Source: an uncultured Christensenellaceae bacterium
GTDB lineage: Bacteria > Bacillota > Clostridia > Christensenellales > UBA3700
Length of the DNA: 64,000 bases
NCBI GenBank assembly: GCA_910587685.1
Contig: CAJUMY010000001.1
Span: 211,591-275,590 of the forward strand
Direction: 5' to 3'
Shown here: piece by piece, positions 53,201-58,691 of the stretch
Numbering within the stretch: the first letter of the stretch is position 1
Layout: every line of letters begins with the position of its first letter
The notes under the pieces: model-generated
The model's input: the letters and a program-made list of their open reading frames with translations, nothing else
Databases searched by the model: none
What the model was told of the DNA's origin: nothing
Translations under genes and position numbers: made by a program

Positions 53201-55741
53201 ATTAGCATTGTCCCAAGAAGTGATATCGCTGGTCGCGCCCGACGGCTTCGTAATGCTGACGCTCGTTGAAATCTCGGTATTATTAATCGGAGATATGGTG
53301 AGCGTCTGATATCCGCCGTTATACGTAAGCTCCGCTTTATCGTGTTCGATAGCTTCGTCGCCGGTAAGACAAGGAACGGCAACCTTCTTCTTCGTAATCC
53401 TTACGGTGTAGATTAACGCTCCGACGGAGTTCATACCGTCGTTCCACATATAGTTGTTGTTAAGATTTACTTGGAACGTCCAGTCTCCTATAGGAGTCGT
53501 CGAACCGCTGTATTGATAGTGAACGTATCCCTTAACTATCTGCAAAACCGCGTCGACGGTATTCGCTCTCGATACCCAAGTATTCGGACCGGAAGGCGCC
53601 GAAACGCTCATCAACGTTCCCAAATTATCCGTTGATATAAAGTTTGTAAGTTTCCAACATGTATAGTGCTGAGTGTCATACTCCGCTAGCAAAAGACGAG
53701 CGTTGTTATCAATAAGCGTTCCTTCACTGCCGTAAGTATTATCGCCGCCCATATCGTAAAATTTGGGCATATCTATAAGTTTTCGGTTAAGATATATCGT
53801 ATACGTCTGAGTTCCCGAAACTACCTCTCCGCTCTTAGTGAGCCATCTATAGTAGCTGTTGTTAAGTTTGACGGATACGGAATACGTCTTCGTATTCGTT
53901 ACGGATATAGTAGCCGTACTGTTTTCCGCGATCTCCGCGAACGTCGAACCGTCGGCATTGTTTATATCTATGCACGCCGCGTTATACTTTTCAAGAGTGA
54001 CGGTCTGAACGCTTTCGTTATACGTAAGAGTTTTGACCTTTCCGTCGGTGCCCTTGTCCGCGTTCATTATCGTAGGAACTTCTATCTTAGCGTAGTCTAT
54101 CCTGAGCGCGAACGTCTTAGCGGAAGCGTCGCCAGTACTCTTCCACACAGCATTCTGATTGGGAACGAACGTTACCGTCCACGTACTTATAGGATTATAG
54201 TTACTTGAAGAAGAATTCCACCTCAAATAACCGTTCCAATACTTGAGCGTCGTATCGACGTTACCGCTCTTCATAAAGTAAGTATTATAACCGTTTACGT
54301 AATAAGACGACGTATTCGTATGCGCTACAAGATAGCTCGCGTCAAAATTCGTTATCGAAAAATACCAATAGCTCGTCGTACGGTAATCGAGTACTTTCGC
54401 ATTAGCAACGCCCTCTTGAACCTCTACACCCTCCGAAGCATACGTCGAATCGGTATCTTTGAACATCATCTTCACGTCGTCAACGACTTTAGGACTTATC
54501 TTGAAGGTATAACTGAATCTTCCCTGGCTGCCGTCTTCCCATTCGCATAGAGACGTGTTATTAAGTTGCAAAGTAATAGTATATGTAGCCGCATTGATCG
54601 CATACATTGCGAACATCTTAGTCGTAGTGTTGAATCCAGAACCGTTATAACCTTCGTCTGTCTTGTAGCTCATGCCGGGATTAGACGTATAATACGCGAC
54701 TTCACCATACATAGCCGGATAAAAATGAACGTAATTATTCACGCCGGTATAAGTTACGGTCTTATATTTGCCGTTACTGTTCTCGTCTGCGTCCACTATC
54801 TTGGGAATTTGAAGTTTCTTTTTAGTAATACGAATGCTGTAATCGACGTAGCCGGTAGAATATCCGTCCGCCCATACAAGGTTCGACGTATTGATACTGA
54901 CTCTTACGTAATCGGTCGTTATTCCTCTTCCTGCGGGAATAGTGACGACCAGCGTCTTTCCGGTCTTAGAGTTATCATCGTCTATAACTTCGGTGACGAT
55001 ACCGGTATAATTTTTGCCGATAGAAAAATAATTGGTATCCCAATCGTACAATTTGTATACGTGAGTATTGGTTGCGCTGTACTCAACGTCGAAAGTTCTA
55101 TCCATAACGAGAACGTCAGACGAAGTTTCGTGACCTTCTTCGTCAACGCCCTTTACCACCTTAAAGAGTCGCGGTGCAACGATCTGCTTTTTGCTGACGG
55201 TGATATTGAACGTTACCGCCGTATTCACGTTAGTCTCGTCCCACACCTTATTCGCGCTGTCCTTAAGAGCGAAAGTGACAACATAAGGAGTGGTCGCAAC
55301 GGGAGTATTCGCTGCGAGACCTACCGTAAGAACGGTACCCGTAGAACTTACGGATTGCGACATATACGAAGTATTAGAAAGGGTCACCGTCATTTCGGCG
55401 GCATTGAAGCCCCTGAACTCGATATTCCTTGCGGCAACGTCGAACTCAAGCGGCAATTGTCCTCCGACAGCCTCTTTACCGTTGAAGAACATTTTGGGCA
55501 TAGCCACTCTATTGGTATCCGCCATAGAGACGCTATCGTTAAGCCCACTTCCTTCTATATTTTCGTTTTCGTCATCTTTTTTGATAACGGAACCCGTATC
55601 CGCAACTATCGGAGCAATGCTAGTATCCGATTCGCCGCTATCAAGCGTTCCTACGCTGAAAGCCGCGAAAAATGCGGTCAGCGCTATTAAAAGCGTTAAA
55701 ACAGTAATAATTATTGATTTCTTATTAATACACTTATTCAT
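35294..55741 (-). CDS. Giant (6815-residue) secreted, membrane-anchored repeat protein with acidic cytoplasmic tail
   Basis: Uninterrupted 20.4-kb gene starting behind GAGGTG. An N-terminal signal peptide (KKSIIITVLTLLIALTAFFA) directs export. Residues about 100-3560 are some thirty divergent modules of roughly 110 residues. Each has VTYNG-like and WxDG signatures, a GxYxITVxL strand, and an IxKKxxxxP linker. They resemble the MBG/YDG-type Ig-like repeats of bacterial surface proteins (inference). Residues about 3560-6715 carry other module types, notably an 'NWD' module (FxIxNWDxY...LTQTxVGxYxVT...WxDG) alternating with a VNWN/IKWN module. A low-complexity Ser/Gly/Asp insert lies near residues 2290-2325. 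The C-terminus has a transmembrane helix (about 6716-6742), a Lys/Ala/Glu linker and about 46 almost purely D/E/S residues, in place of an LPXTG motif. Likely a very long surface fibre or adhesin; no enzymatic domain seen. Confidence 0.9.
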   Translation of the reverse strand: MNKCINKKSIIITVLTLLIALTAFFAAFSVGTLDSGESDTSIAPIVADTGSVIKKDDENENIEGSGLNDSVSMADTNRVAMPKMFFNGKEAVGGQLPLEFDVAARNIEFRGFNAAEMTVTLSNTSYMSQSVSSTGTVLTVGLAANTPVATTPYVVTFALKDSANKVWDETNVNTAVTFNITVSKKQIVAPRLFKVVKGVDEEGHETSSDVLVMDRTFDVEYSATNTHVYKLYDWDTNYFSIGKNYTGIVTEVIDDDNSKTGKTLVVTIPAGRGITTDYVRVSINTSNLVWADGYSTGYVDYSIRITKKKLQIPKIVDADENSNGKYKTVTYTGVNNYVHFYPAMYGEVAYYTSNPGMSYKTDEGYNGSGFNTTTKMFAMYAINAATYTITLQLNNTSLCEWEDGSQGRFSYTFKISPKVVDDVKMMFKDTDSTYASEGVEVQEGVANAKVLDYRTTSYWYFSITNFDASYLVAHTNTSSYYVNGYNTYFMKSGNVDTTLKYWNGYLRWNSSSSNYNPISTWTVTFVPNQNAVWKSTGDASAKTFALRIDYAKIEVPTIMNADKGTDGKVKTLTYNESVQTVTLEKYNAACIDINNADGSTFAEIAENSTATISVTNTKTYSVSVKLNNSYYRWLTKSGEVVSGTQTYTIYLNRKLIDMPKFYDMGGDNTYGSEGTLIDNNARLLLAEYDTQHYTCWKLTNFISTDNLGTLMSVSAPSGPNTWVSRANTVDAVLQIVKGYVHYQYSGSTTPIGDWTFQVNLNNNYMWNDGMNSVGALIYTVRITKKKVAVPCLTGDEAIEHDKAELTYNGGYQTLTISPINNTEISTSVSITKPSGATSDITSWDNANKVAKWRANVAGDYNIRFQLFDAYRFEWADGDTATYRYLYLTMKRQNIDKVPSITFYDTDSTFSKDGVKAPGLTHIAEYVASYRYYTIAPYDSSKMTYSISNSSFMSASISGSELRITLTNYNNTSYVNDWTVTVAPSANFIWNEDTPNYNSKSYVLRITKKNVDLPRLIVEEGDTTVVGNTRTVKYDGTAKMLEFAPADSTYISTNAAAKGMTEDWTSVEDTLRLWAINANTYEITLSIKNAYFYQWKGGVANPTYYLIIEKEKIKVPVFTQETKGQDEEGNDTNISTPVENRRAEIQYDKLTTYQFKLTNIDTTNYVTYSISSSSYWKGVQEGTNLTMTLTAGAGVDSYTVTVTPKASYTWDDDSGSEAKVYTVAVIVKSLEVVTIYDDEDGGIISGNIKTVTYNGQHQKITFSPALPGEIVASIASPNGNYPVNNTADYNIEKKTLTLTAYQSYDYSVTVRLSNTTNYLWADGTTGAKTFYFHIKPKVFAKPVMTFNGEVIEGTTAMIEYDPAIAHVFTVSYPEGSQYKLNSSDFTFGNNTSYTTNAFDAEKGIMTCSTYKGAAVNDSIYYLAITPVQVSGVINIRWDDNTYSALYFYLQVKQKKLSEPEFYVRKAITEGEGDDAVTTNEDTLVEGGAYSSEYSGAWQSLVFKKVRNGQVSISVENSPTYVSWTNDELSYRMLNAKTYTFTFTVYNSYYIFSTGETTYKYTYTISRKETTIPEYSYGDESTGSMKYVLLDTPEYNTQYKANADGSNKNQYVMINADYNAISEMSVNSSSISIDKSNWNTTTHNQIFYSSVVGEYVITVNVNTNFCWPGGGTSPYTYKFNISRKRVSFPAIVDDSDGATIDQSIKTKKYIYDGSQKSIVLSTCDSNEVKIYTSGANAILDKDAKVIRMNATNIGNYGIWIDLTNTSNYQWEDGSYSRQTYYLNIARQPLQVPERFYVDKASDEDGTDVLTQISVDEPSYIYRKDGHYLRLTPASMDYVVVTATAGSVKAEVKYDTVDKQYTEIRFTTVGDYTITVALKAGYAWEGATEDTAAKTYKFKITKQTITLPSIKDGATGVYTQNVTYDGTAKSITLVDADESIMNYSAKHDKLVQTWNEKGDEVTYSGAIDYISGGYSITLAFKDPTNFVFSNNQLTQVYTLIIDKQEVKAPVLVQDSGECTTERKKVTYNGADQYIKFEDFVDGKMTLGTGGLSRLVGEHDENNASLVLYGRTVTTYTITFALTSNYKWSTGDSKTKVFYFEIAKLLLANPTVQEGNIFDDQGNTLPELQREVFDFSYATGSGIRIYVTYTGKPISLRVSNCSLGPQLTVTGTTRGLEYVYNDDGTTTITATNVGNYMFRVRLNQYNVYDWQGGLVGNSSNYDRAVYLRIMPKEIDVPTLVANDDFDTGETAIWEKNRKTVTYNTANRYISTVGYLSNYMNVSHANLTKYTPTAASRSASRASADGGGGESGDSSGSEGGDDGEGPAADPTLMSFYAVNQGLYTITFSLINTSNYVWKTGNTSNIAIEFYIKPKPVAVPKIEDGTSDTLMEKVYNGSPHYMTIGPWNQNEISVTSKTATLSQDSETPNKYYATNYGDYTITLNVANSNYVWADSQNATRTYILRITQKSIALPTIVIDEDDDSAVVLGNRKTVTFNNNNQYIKINMLREPAYATPNLSSGSIYLDNIGETWTAEENICTAYATIAGLHSVSFRLKDSNYKWADNTAFNIWKAIEFYIQPRAVELPTIVDDEDGGQITNNVKTVQFNSSNQSIHINASFEHLNESHTAGLSKDDSWNSTTNVFHGYAMNVGSYTIYFSLKNTRDYRWADNASASSSKGVVFNITRKSLKVPTIVGNEANTTKTVMFQEKDDNPVSQSMQIAPIDSDSLVKVVGFTSVNDTIRLVWNYDSENKLYECSASNVYISSNAVQSYYITLAIPDTANYEWEDHTQSSRTFYFRIEPRALSVPVLSQRIESEDEEGDKVVEDKPATGNKITVTYDSSVFNFALSNMVSVLGYVTNNGTYLNGDLKDSYDADSSTLMLSASHVYQNSAYNTIDYSITVSLRNKSNYCWNDGNRQVADKVYYIRIDKKKLALPIIADNDGSTNMYYKYFPYDNDTHEMTLQNIDTAWINYASWDITKLEVAELEGNKLRATTLSEKQGNYRVDLTLKDNLNTCWSDNARDAKYYYIAIQTAYILVPAVVGVNTKQYTGDEYIFQYENVRDNGWMTYTLNNPTYMTASLDEETGILTVKIAATAPITSYYVRFHIVDKNNVRWQSNYTGNNWYDQDRYIYTQRSQIPIPTIEGNGASYKKTTVYNFAKQDFNFLNYRPELLDTGAAKWMSHTVRSTLKFDNDRGTWDEEKKLMKFSASNVGSYVIRISTNGFCTFTDGSTYKDYTLQIDKIVYDSPFFTNEGSGTTTSGVQTFVYNFDRQYVTLENILDPINITTGTMQWWDGTGYSQGVDEEHRLSFAYDEEKHQVKVGAKHIGTYYIYVKISDALFANAKWSTTTSQTLTFRISMNRATLTIPTILKTNLATGESISGNYKYASYSGNNVIAEYKDVDSRYMTWKDVTAYAGAADDHKAVIEYDEENKVLRIKSKYVNTYTIQISLKDNANSNWITSSSYKNQTYSYGIVISKLTHPYPTVVSGCSTSVTYTGNPIEFKLQNVVFGSDKYEVTVGDMEQVSWVDGILTLSAKAVGTYTVVVSIIDTNNTSWNAYTSRSFTFVINRKNLSATTSFSSTNADMNIQLKDGKTSWPSGMPVFFNLDITGLNQVEGETVGLNVYMYNANNTSVTTVLEESGVRRYVIPTNLAKGTYYIVAQHAATPDNYNIGTYRVKFVIDSDPARFTERDLVWQYSVGEGSKTTVGGSHTTESTALQLEYKAAPFNFSITLSTEQLANLNVRIVSYSGNVTATDSNDKPYSVNVVITALNGNYYFPETTYTLYYKINKARIDVSSIKWDYSDPFVYDGTAKKITILGSSLPEGLTVSRYTGDLTATNATEGSGKQYTTGVEFNVANANYMRPVEGDSKTYIGSFPWSCKWDINKAEIEISWKSVMKVDENSEIFYVPVLVTGDEMVKYKYEKLDADGAWEVVEKLTKKFGEAVTYRVTPILKDGSGGGVNYAANHKLVVVDEVNSPLTLEFVVGEDQYLLVMHLVFTNGGGEEMTGEQFPYTSMPYIAEARIDQDEEGSQLEIKNSIIEYYLYDAATDSYNAKIQSPTNVGKYKVAVTISYGIAGSNKTGTGTGEFFFEIVKGNISTSNLKWAYSHDGREYIYDMEQGKWINEKDNNAEISEFVYSGNAHKIYLKSGNSNNANGSDLTVNNFLTVKNLVGNTATNAGGYEATFTFVYDDTSWNDPAITFPTSLRWNIAKAKIDLSEASWNYVNPFVFAVDDSGNAVPYSVSLSYASGEETLDYIAYFNDKWANIATIAVSGNTQSAVGTYTAEFKVTVKNNNYEVVQPEILKSSISWNIESRKMVTPDNKGTWAQFDNAAHNLLDLCGVEEDWEKYYTIKIEYAKDGNTFLPYAGYDGEQYSAYNTGTYRFVFAIKPGLNPEGSETNVIWDSATVSDRTTTITVDKLVLTVTGWTAARENSTVLSDNDDFAAIMLGYTIKDADDKIYSKEEAAALGGGVTLSVSPYLLDEFTDNVTLSYSSEDYETFSYKTIYTNIVWLDKPTLVTEEFTYDGKAHAFELADKTIWQYIEVDGGSLSDMTKTEAGDYQITLKIKAGSNASWNTADGEIDDKTTVTLNFSIKIRMIELPTVSDFEFSNEEKNVLSGLPEDFTTFVKVSGEYSATNVGEYTFSVELKNTVSCMWSDGSADKKEFTWNIEKKTIDTPDGGNWTLFDGNVHNIVTDCGMAEDWENYLSVVIEYSIDGTDFAPYPGYTEIGSDEEGNAIYDPYSAYKTGVYRLTFSILDSVNSGADNVVWASGDAEDQIVTVAVAKVSVNVVGWNDNRENSTVKLANDATLPTKFYEYQLLNETGAIVTVDDVLTAGAGKAFFVALVVKAAYADYAEISYSDSSYEKHAFVTEKIKIEKPTIKGLDTYEFDGKAKTFEIGNWDDYYSKYLVIKEGKEALTKTEAGEYKVTIEFKQNSVAMWTNGQSNSIELSFSITEKSIEMPTLTNKAYTGSEIDILADYIAKNGNDYVEVRSGEDIDSVGKATNAGTYKVIIGLKYPNSTSWLGSGTSQDLELEWSITANRLQIPAFDNSFKVFDAVGHDIMAMCKAQSDWETYYTANAEYSADGENFASYGGYGDSKYAAYNAGTYKITFAIKAEHNPDGAENILWSDGTLGNIVVTFTVSKLSVIVTGWNENKAESTVKLADGILPESVVKYVITNADGLEVDNNTVNNAGYGEKFVITLNVTDKDNVEVTYQDNKYVRYTFANKVMLIDTPVLELDSRDYDATTYTFIIRDWDLISAYLKFTDDSDSLTQLNAGEYTVKISIADPVIATWTDGSTDDAVLNFTVNPISVSGSWNTETDSSIPEFVFDNDASSYPSNFTTITYTDEEGNEVEKNSLALGKKYTATIAFETSFAVNYKFAEEVETSVEFVIPIVYTMLDKPTLTETSVVYNGSEVAFKINNWGTLKTHLEIKKGSLNQTDVGEYEITIGVKAGLYVQWKDDGTSNDVTLKFSITQAVISGEWSTEDRLVPVFAATVEGYVGELPSDLFRYEITNEETGEVVTAENATADGSYYITVAVAFVHTNNFALESGTQVVYSYRIVDGVIEEKTLEKFKKPVLDTDKLVYNGSEQTFAITNWDLTYSDYLDIVEDESDSLTQTDAGVYSVTLRFKKNMPAQWEDGGMEDVVLTFEIEKAIVNGEWTVEEGAVSPSFGAAVEGFEELGEGFLVYVTKDADGNEVTTPVQGKTYYITVSLGEEFENNFKFGDEVNTTFAYRIKDGEISEVVVKKLPYPTLVSDSIEYTGEDITFEIVDWDNYKDHLNMTGSLTQRQVGEYRVVFSFKDPTVATWDNDKTGDYTLFFSITAPAAEPTTHEIPVFENDTIVYNGNEQTFSLSDILNYIDFVEILGDELKQTDAGVYKITVHIKDVMLFTWADGSTDDVELTFKITPAAIPVNWNLTGSIPVLELVGINVENVPEDLVNYVITNVDGEVIAPESVERNVTYFMTATVNENYANNFAFAVTEGSEATAKESVLVFRLDDDGNLFQVIVEELTVPQFDIDVVEYDGAEHTFVIYDWDNMAPFVEFVEGSDAVTQSAVGEYRVEIRIVDPTLAIWADGTMENKVLTFEIKSRTSPAFKHAKFEFVNSELEYTGAEQTFEIEDWANFSRFFEIEGDAFTQKDKGAYTATLKIKDTQLFTWSDGTTDDITLTFSIIDRTAPMFTPHMPRLEDDRLEYRFGGQTFEIRNWSVYEGYVELVGDDLTQQEIGKYSVTVHIIDSELMTWSDGSSDDKVLTFEITKAVIPIKWNLDGGIPVIELPDMAGLPDNLVSYIIKNEDGDVIEPENVEKGVTYFITAKLNSAYVDYFTFAPVQSTARSLGADVALAQGPEGIVETAIAFVIGEDGTINLISIDKIVKPHLVSDKVEYDGRKHTFVIENWDVYKEYLEIVEGEEALTVSKVGTYTVTVRITNPAITKWEDETTNDIFLTFEVTKRTSPAITHDRPRLDVDKKAYTGEEITFAVHNWDVYEPYVGVSGELNVTEVGKYDVVLYIIDKDLFTWSDGTTDNITLSFEVTKSGVIVDGHHTLPMPRLETAIVNYNGLPYTIKIVNWDTDYDGFVEIVEGNAALVQTAVGSYTITLRIKDTEHVSWANDTTEDYTLTFTINKFALGGTWYMGGSVPTPDLTTGDTPISLPSDLLVRTIKDANGKVVAEADLKEGEKYTVTYAINEQYQDTYSLPYKFESTSFKLNADGTSSVVEGEEDEGLGGFGLLMIVICVILVLFLAALVIFIIVMVISRGKADKSGKKAEKEPKAEKAAKESKKEEPEDSDEESDDDDEDEDSDDEDDDEDDDEDDDDSDDEDEDDEDEE

Positions 55742-55969
55742 TTTGCACCTCTAAACTTCAATCCTTAATAATCATCATAATGATTTTGTTTTTTGTATTG
55801 ATTTAGTTTCTTTTAGTATAATTTTAGTTTGTATTTCGACATTGTATCGATATTTGTAATTGTTGCTGCTATATATTAATAAATATTTTATTTATTTATT
55901 TTTCTATTTTTATCTCTATTATTCGAGACTAAAGAATGCCTGTCCTAAAGGTTTTTTATAACGTCCCGA

Positions 55970-56314
55970 TCAATCTTCATCTTCATCGTCCTCGTCGTCA
56001 TCCCCTTCCTCTTCATCCTCATCGCCTTCGTCATCTTCTTCGTCGTCTTCGGAGTCGTCTTCGTCATCGTCGTCGGACTCGTCGTCTTCTTCATCGCTTT
56101 CATCCGAATCGCCGCCCTCGTCCTTGTTCTCTTTGCTACCCGCCGATTTTTCGGCTTTCTTCGGAGCAACCGACGGTTTCTGATTGCCCTTCTTGAGAGG
56201 CAATATCATAAAAAACAGAATAGCCACCAGTAGCGCCGCCCCTATTATCTCTATCGCGGCGATGATTATCTCTATAACCAAGATACCGCTCGTGTCGATC
56301 GCAAGTAAAAACAT
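55970..56314 (-). CDS. Small membrane protein with poly-acidic tail, partner candidate of the giant protein
   Basis: 114 residues from the ATG at 56314, chosen because AAGGAG lies 8 nt upstream; an ATG ten codons earlier lacks such a site. One or two N-terminal hydrophobic segments (ILVIEIIIAAIEIIGAALLV and the following ILFFMILPL) are followed by a lysine-rich linker (KKGNQKPSVAPKKAEKSAG) and about 50 residues of almost only D, E, S and G. The order membrane helix, lysine linker, acidic tail is the same as at the C-terminus of the giant protein, and both share KKAEK and ESDDDDED. It lies 228 bp upstream of the giant gene on the same strand with no terminator between, so they are probably co-transcribed. 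No family recognised. Confidence 0.8.
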   Translation of the reverse strand: MFLLAIDTSGILVIEIIIAAIEIIGAALLVAILFFMILPLKKGNQKPSVAPKKAEKSAGSKENKDEGGDSDESDEEDDESDDDDEDDSEDDEEDDEGDEDEEEGDDDEDDEDED

Positions 56315-56362
56315 CTTCTCCGCTCCTTGATCATTTGACTTCATTTAGTTGTATAACTTCAG

Positions 56363-56395
56363 TAAACGGCGGATAATTTCGTTTACCTCTAAACG
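56363..56395 (-). promoter_or_regulatory. Leader with mutually exclusive hairpins, surface operon
   Basis: Read on the minus strand the leader holds CGTTTA (56390-56395), TAAACG (56380-56385) and CGTTTA (56363-56368). The middle segment can pair with either outer copy: with the first as a tight hairpin (GAGG loop), or with the last (extended to GTAAAC/GTTTAC). This three-segment layout could act as a switch; it may also be chance. Confidence 0.45.
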
Positions 56396-56431
56396 GGCAT
56401 AATTTCCCCATATTTATATTTATACACTGTA

Positions 56432-56460
56432 ATTTTATTACTTTATTTTGTGCGTGTCAA
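56432..56460 (-). promoter_or_regulatory. Sigma-A promoter of the acidic-tail protein / giant protein unit
   Basis: Consensus TTGACA (56455-56460), 17-bp spacer, TAAAAT (56432-56437), giving a leader of about 110 nt before the ATG at 56314. Confidence 0.8.
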
Positions 56461-57167
56461 GGATATTAAGCTTTTATTTTGTCAATTTTTTACATTTTTC
56501 TCGTCTTTAATCGCAAAATATGCCTAACATTTACCAAAAACCGCATTAGCGAAAGATATTCTTTGCTCAAATCGAAGTTTCTACGGATGCAGATTTCAGA
56601 GAATTATCATCTTTGTTTTGCAAGCATTTTTTCTCTTTGGCAATCGCCTATCCTTACAATGCAACTCCCGCTATTCAATTCATTATATGCGTTTCATAGG
56701 TTATCTCGGTTACCATTTTCTGCTACCGTTAACGGTTTTTACGTTACGATTATCGAACTTTTATTGACATGACAGCAAAATGAGCAAGAAACTAGACTTA
56801 AACGTAAAGTTTCGAAACACGCGCCCATCCCAAACGAAAACTTTAACTTCCCACATATGAAACAATATCGCGTAAAATCAAATACGTGTTTGGAAATTCG
56901 CAAATTTAGCATATCACTATCACACATTGGCAAACGCGTAAAAGGGAACTCCCAAAAAGAATCCCCTTTTTCCATTTCGATATTTTTAAGTCTTTAGACC
57001 TCGTATTCCCCGTGATTTTATCTCTAAAAGCCATTGACATTCGTGAAACATCAGTCAATAATCAGATCTATAATATTTGCATAATTTTATTGACGAGCGT
57101 AGAAAAGACTATATAACACAATTTTTATATGTATACAGCCGTTATTTTATTCTACGCTCGGTCGCGT
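56461..57167. other. Gene-poor region, 0.7 kb
   Basis: AT-rich, with no reading frame that has both a ribosome-binding site and plausible composition. An exact 11-bp inverted repeat (57094-57104 and 57150-57160) with a 45-nt loop lies just beyond the spoIVA stop and could act in 3'-end formation. Nothing else was recognised. Confidence 0.6.
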
Positions 57168-58643
57168 CTATATAAGAACGCAGAGTACGCCGCCGCGTCC
57201 CTCATTGACGATCCTGCCGACCGTTTTGACCATCTTGCTTCTTGCATCGGGCGACATAGAACCGATCCTTGCATTGAGACCATCTTCGATGAGCGTATCG
57301 AGCGACTTTCCGAAGAGGTTGGTTTTGAATATACCTTCGGGTTTTTCCGCCTCGCTACGCAGATAATTCATCATTTCGTTACTCTGCTCTTCGCTTCCCA
57401 TTATAGGATTGATCTCAGTCATAACGTCTATCTTCATAATATGCAGCGACGACGATTTTGCGACGAGTTTAACGCCGTACTTGCCGCCTTTCTTAACTAT
57501 TCTCGGCTCTTCGAGCACAGTCTCTTCAAGAGACGGCGCAACTACTCCGTAACCGGTCGCCTCGACTTCTCTGAGCGCTCCCGAAATCTTGGAATATACG
57601 CTCTCCGCCTCTCTTAACGCTTTCATATAGGATATGAGCGTAAAATCATCCGTAATATCGACGCCGCACTCTGAACTGAGCACGCTATAGAACAGTCCTT
57701 CTTCGGGCTTCAATTCCGCGCTCAAGATACCCTTTCCGAAATCGGCGTTCATATCTATGAGTTTATCCACGTATTCGCACTCGGAAAATATGTCGGCGAT
57801 CTTTTCCATATCCGCCATCTTTGACATTCCGGCGGTCGCCGTAACGAGTATCGACGTAATGGTCTTAACGATCTCGTTGCCCATATCGAGACCCTGCATC
57901 CATTTGGGCGCTCCGACCTCGATCCTAGTTAGAGGGAACTCTGTAAGAAGCGACTTTAACACCTCTTCCATATCCTTCTTCGTCATATCTATAACGCTGA
58001 AAACGAGCGTACATACATTATACTTTTCTTTTATTTCGTCGCAAACGGCTTTTGCTTCGGCGCCGCTTGGATTCTTACTGTTGACGATAACGACAAAGGG
58101 CTTTCTCAACTCCTTCATCTCTCTAATCACACGCTCTTCGCTCTCTATATAATCTTCCCTCTTCAGTCCCGCTATGCTCCCGTCAGTCGTCATTACTATG
58201 CCGATAGTCGAGTGGTCGCATATCACTTTACGCGTGCCTATTTCGGCAGCTTTTTCGAACGGCATCTCCTCTTCGCTCCAAGGCGTTCTTACGTAACGCG
58301 GCGAATCGTTCTCCTTATAACCCTCCGCGTTCGCGACGACGTATCCGACGCAATCTATGAGTCGCACGTTCATATTTAGTCCTTCGCCGAAGGATATCTT
58401 CACTCCGCCGTCCGGCACGAATTTCGGTTGGGTCGTCATTATCATTTTGCCGTCAGCCGACTGCGGCAATTCGTCGATCACCCTCGTTCTTCTGTTCACG
58501 TCCTCTATATTCGGCAGCACGAACGTTTCCATAAATCTCTTGATGAAGGTCGACTTGCCGGTTCTTACAGGTCCTACAACTCCGAGATATATGTCGCCGC
58601 CTGTCCTCGTCGCTATATCCTGATAAATATCGAATGTTTCCAT
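57168..58643 (-). CDS. spoIVA: Stage IV sporulation protein SpoIVA (coat morphogenetic ATPase)
   Basis: ATPase that polymerises into the basement layer of the spore coat around the forespore, anchored by SpoVM. The start at 58643 (METFDIYQDIATRTGGDIY, 491 residues) has GGAGGG upstream and aligns with Bacillus SpoIVA (492 residues); an in-frame ATG 14 codons earlier does not. Walker A GPVRTGKST places the lysine at residue 30 as in Bacillus. LIDCVGY is the Walker B region, and the C-terminus GGVLCVLI matches the conserved end needed for SpoVM contact. It ends with TAG, the only intact gene in the window seen to do so. A sigma-E-like element lies upstream. Confidence 0.97.
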   Translation of the reverse strand: METFDIYQDIATRTGGDIYLGVVGPVRTGKSTFIKRFMETFVLPNIEDVNRRTRVIDELPQSADGKMIMTTQPKFVPDGGVKISFGEGLNMNVRLIDCVGYVVANAEGYKENDSPRYVRTPWSEEEMPFEKAAEIGTRKVICDHSTIGIVMTTDGSIAGLKREDYIESEERVIREMKELRKPFVVIVNSKNPSGAEAKAVCDEIKEKYNVCTLVFSVIDMTKKDMEEVLKSLLTEFPLTRIEVGAPKWMQGLDMGNEIVKTITSILVTATAGMSKMADMEKIADIFSECEYVDKLIDMNADFGKGILSAELKPEEGLFYSVLSSECGVDITDDFTLISYMKALREAESVYSKISGALREVEATGYGVVAPSLEETVLEEPRIVKKGGKYGVKLVAKSSSLHIMKIDVMTEINPIMGSEEQSNEMMNYLRSEAEKPEGIFKTNLFGKSLDTLIEDGLNARIGSMSPDARSKMVKTVGRIVNEGRGGVLCVLI

Positions 58644-58691
58644 TGTACCCTCCAAATTGCTATCTAGTTTGAATATATTCGCCATTGCAAA

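Noticed and set aside
35700..55700. Many long reading frames on the plus strand opposite the giant gene (up to 576 codons)
   Set aside because: They are antisense shadows of a repetitive, strongly biased coding sequence; none has a ribosome-binding site or a recognisable protein family.
56479..56975. Small reading frames in the gap between the acidic-tail gene and spoIVA
   Set aside because: No ribosome-binding site, unlikely composition, and the sigma-A promoter region of the neighbouring operon is close by.
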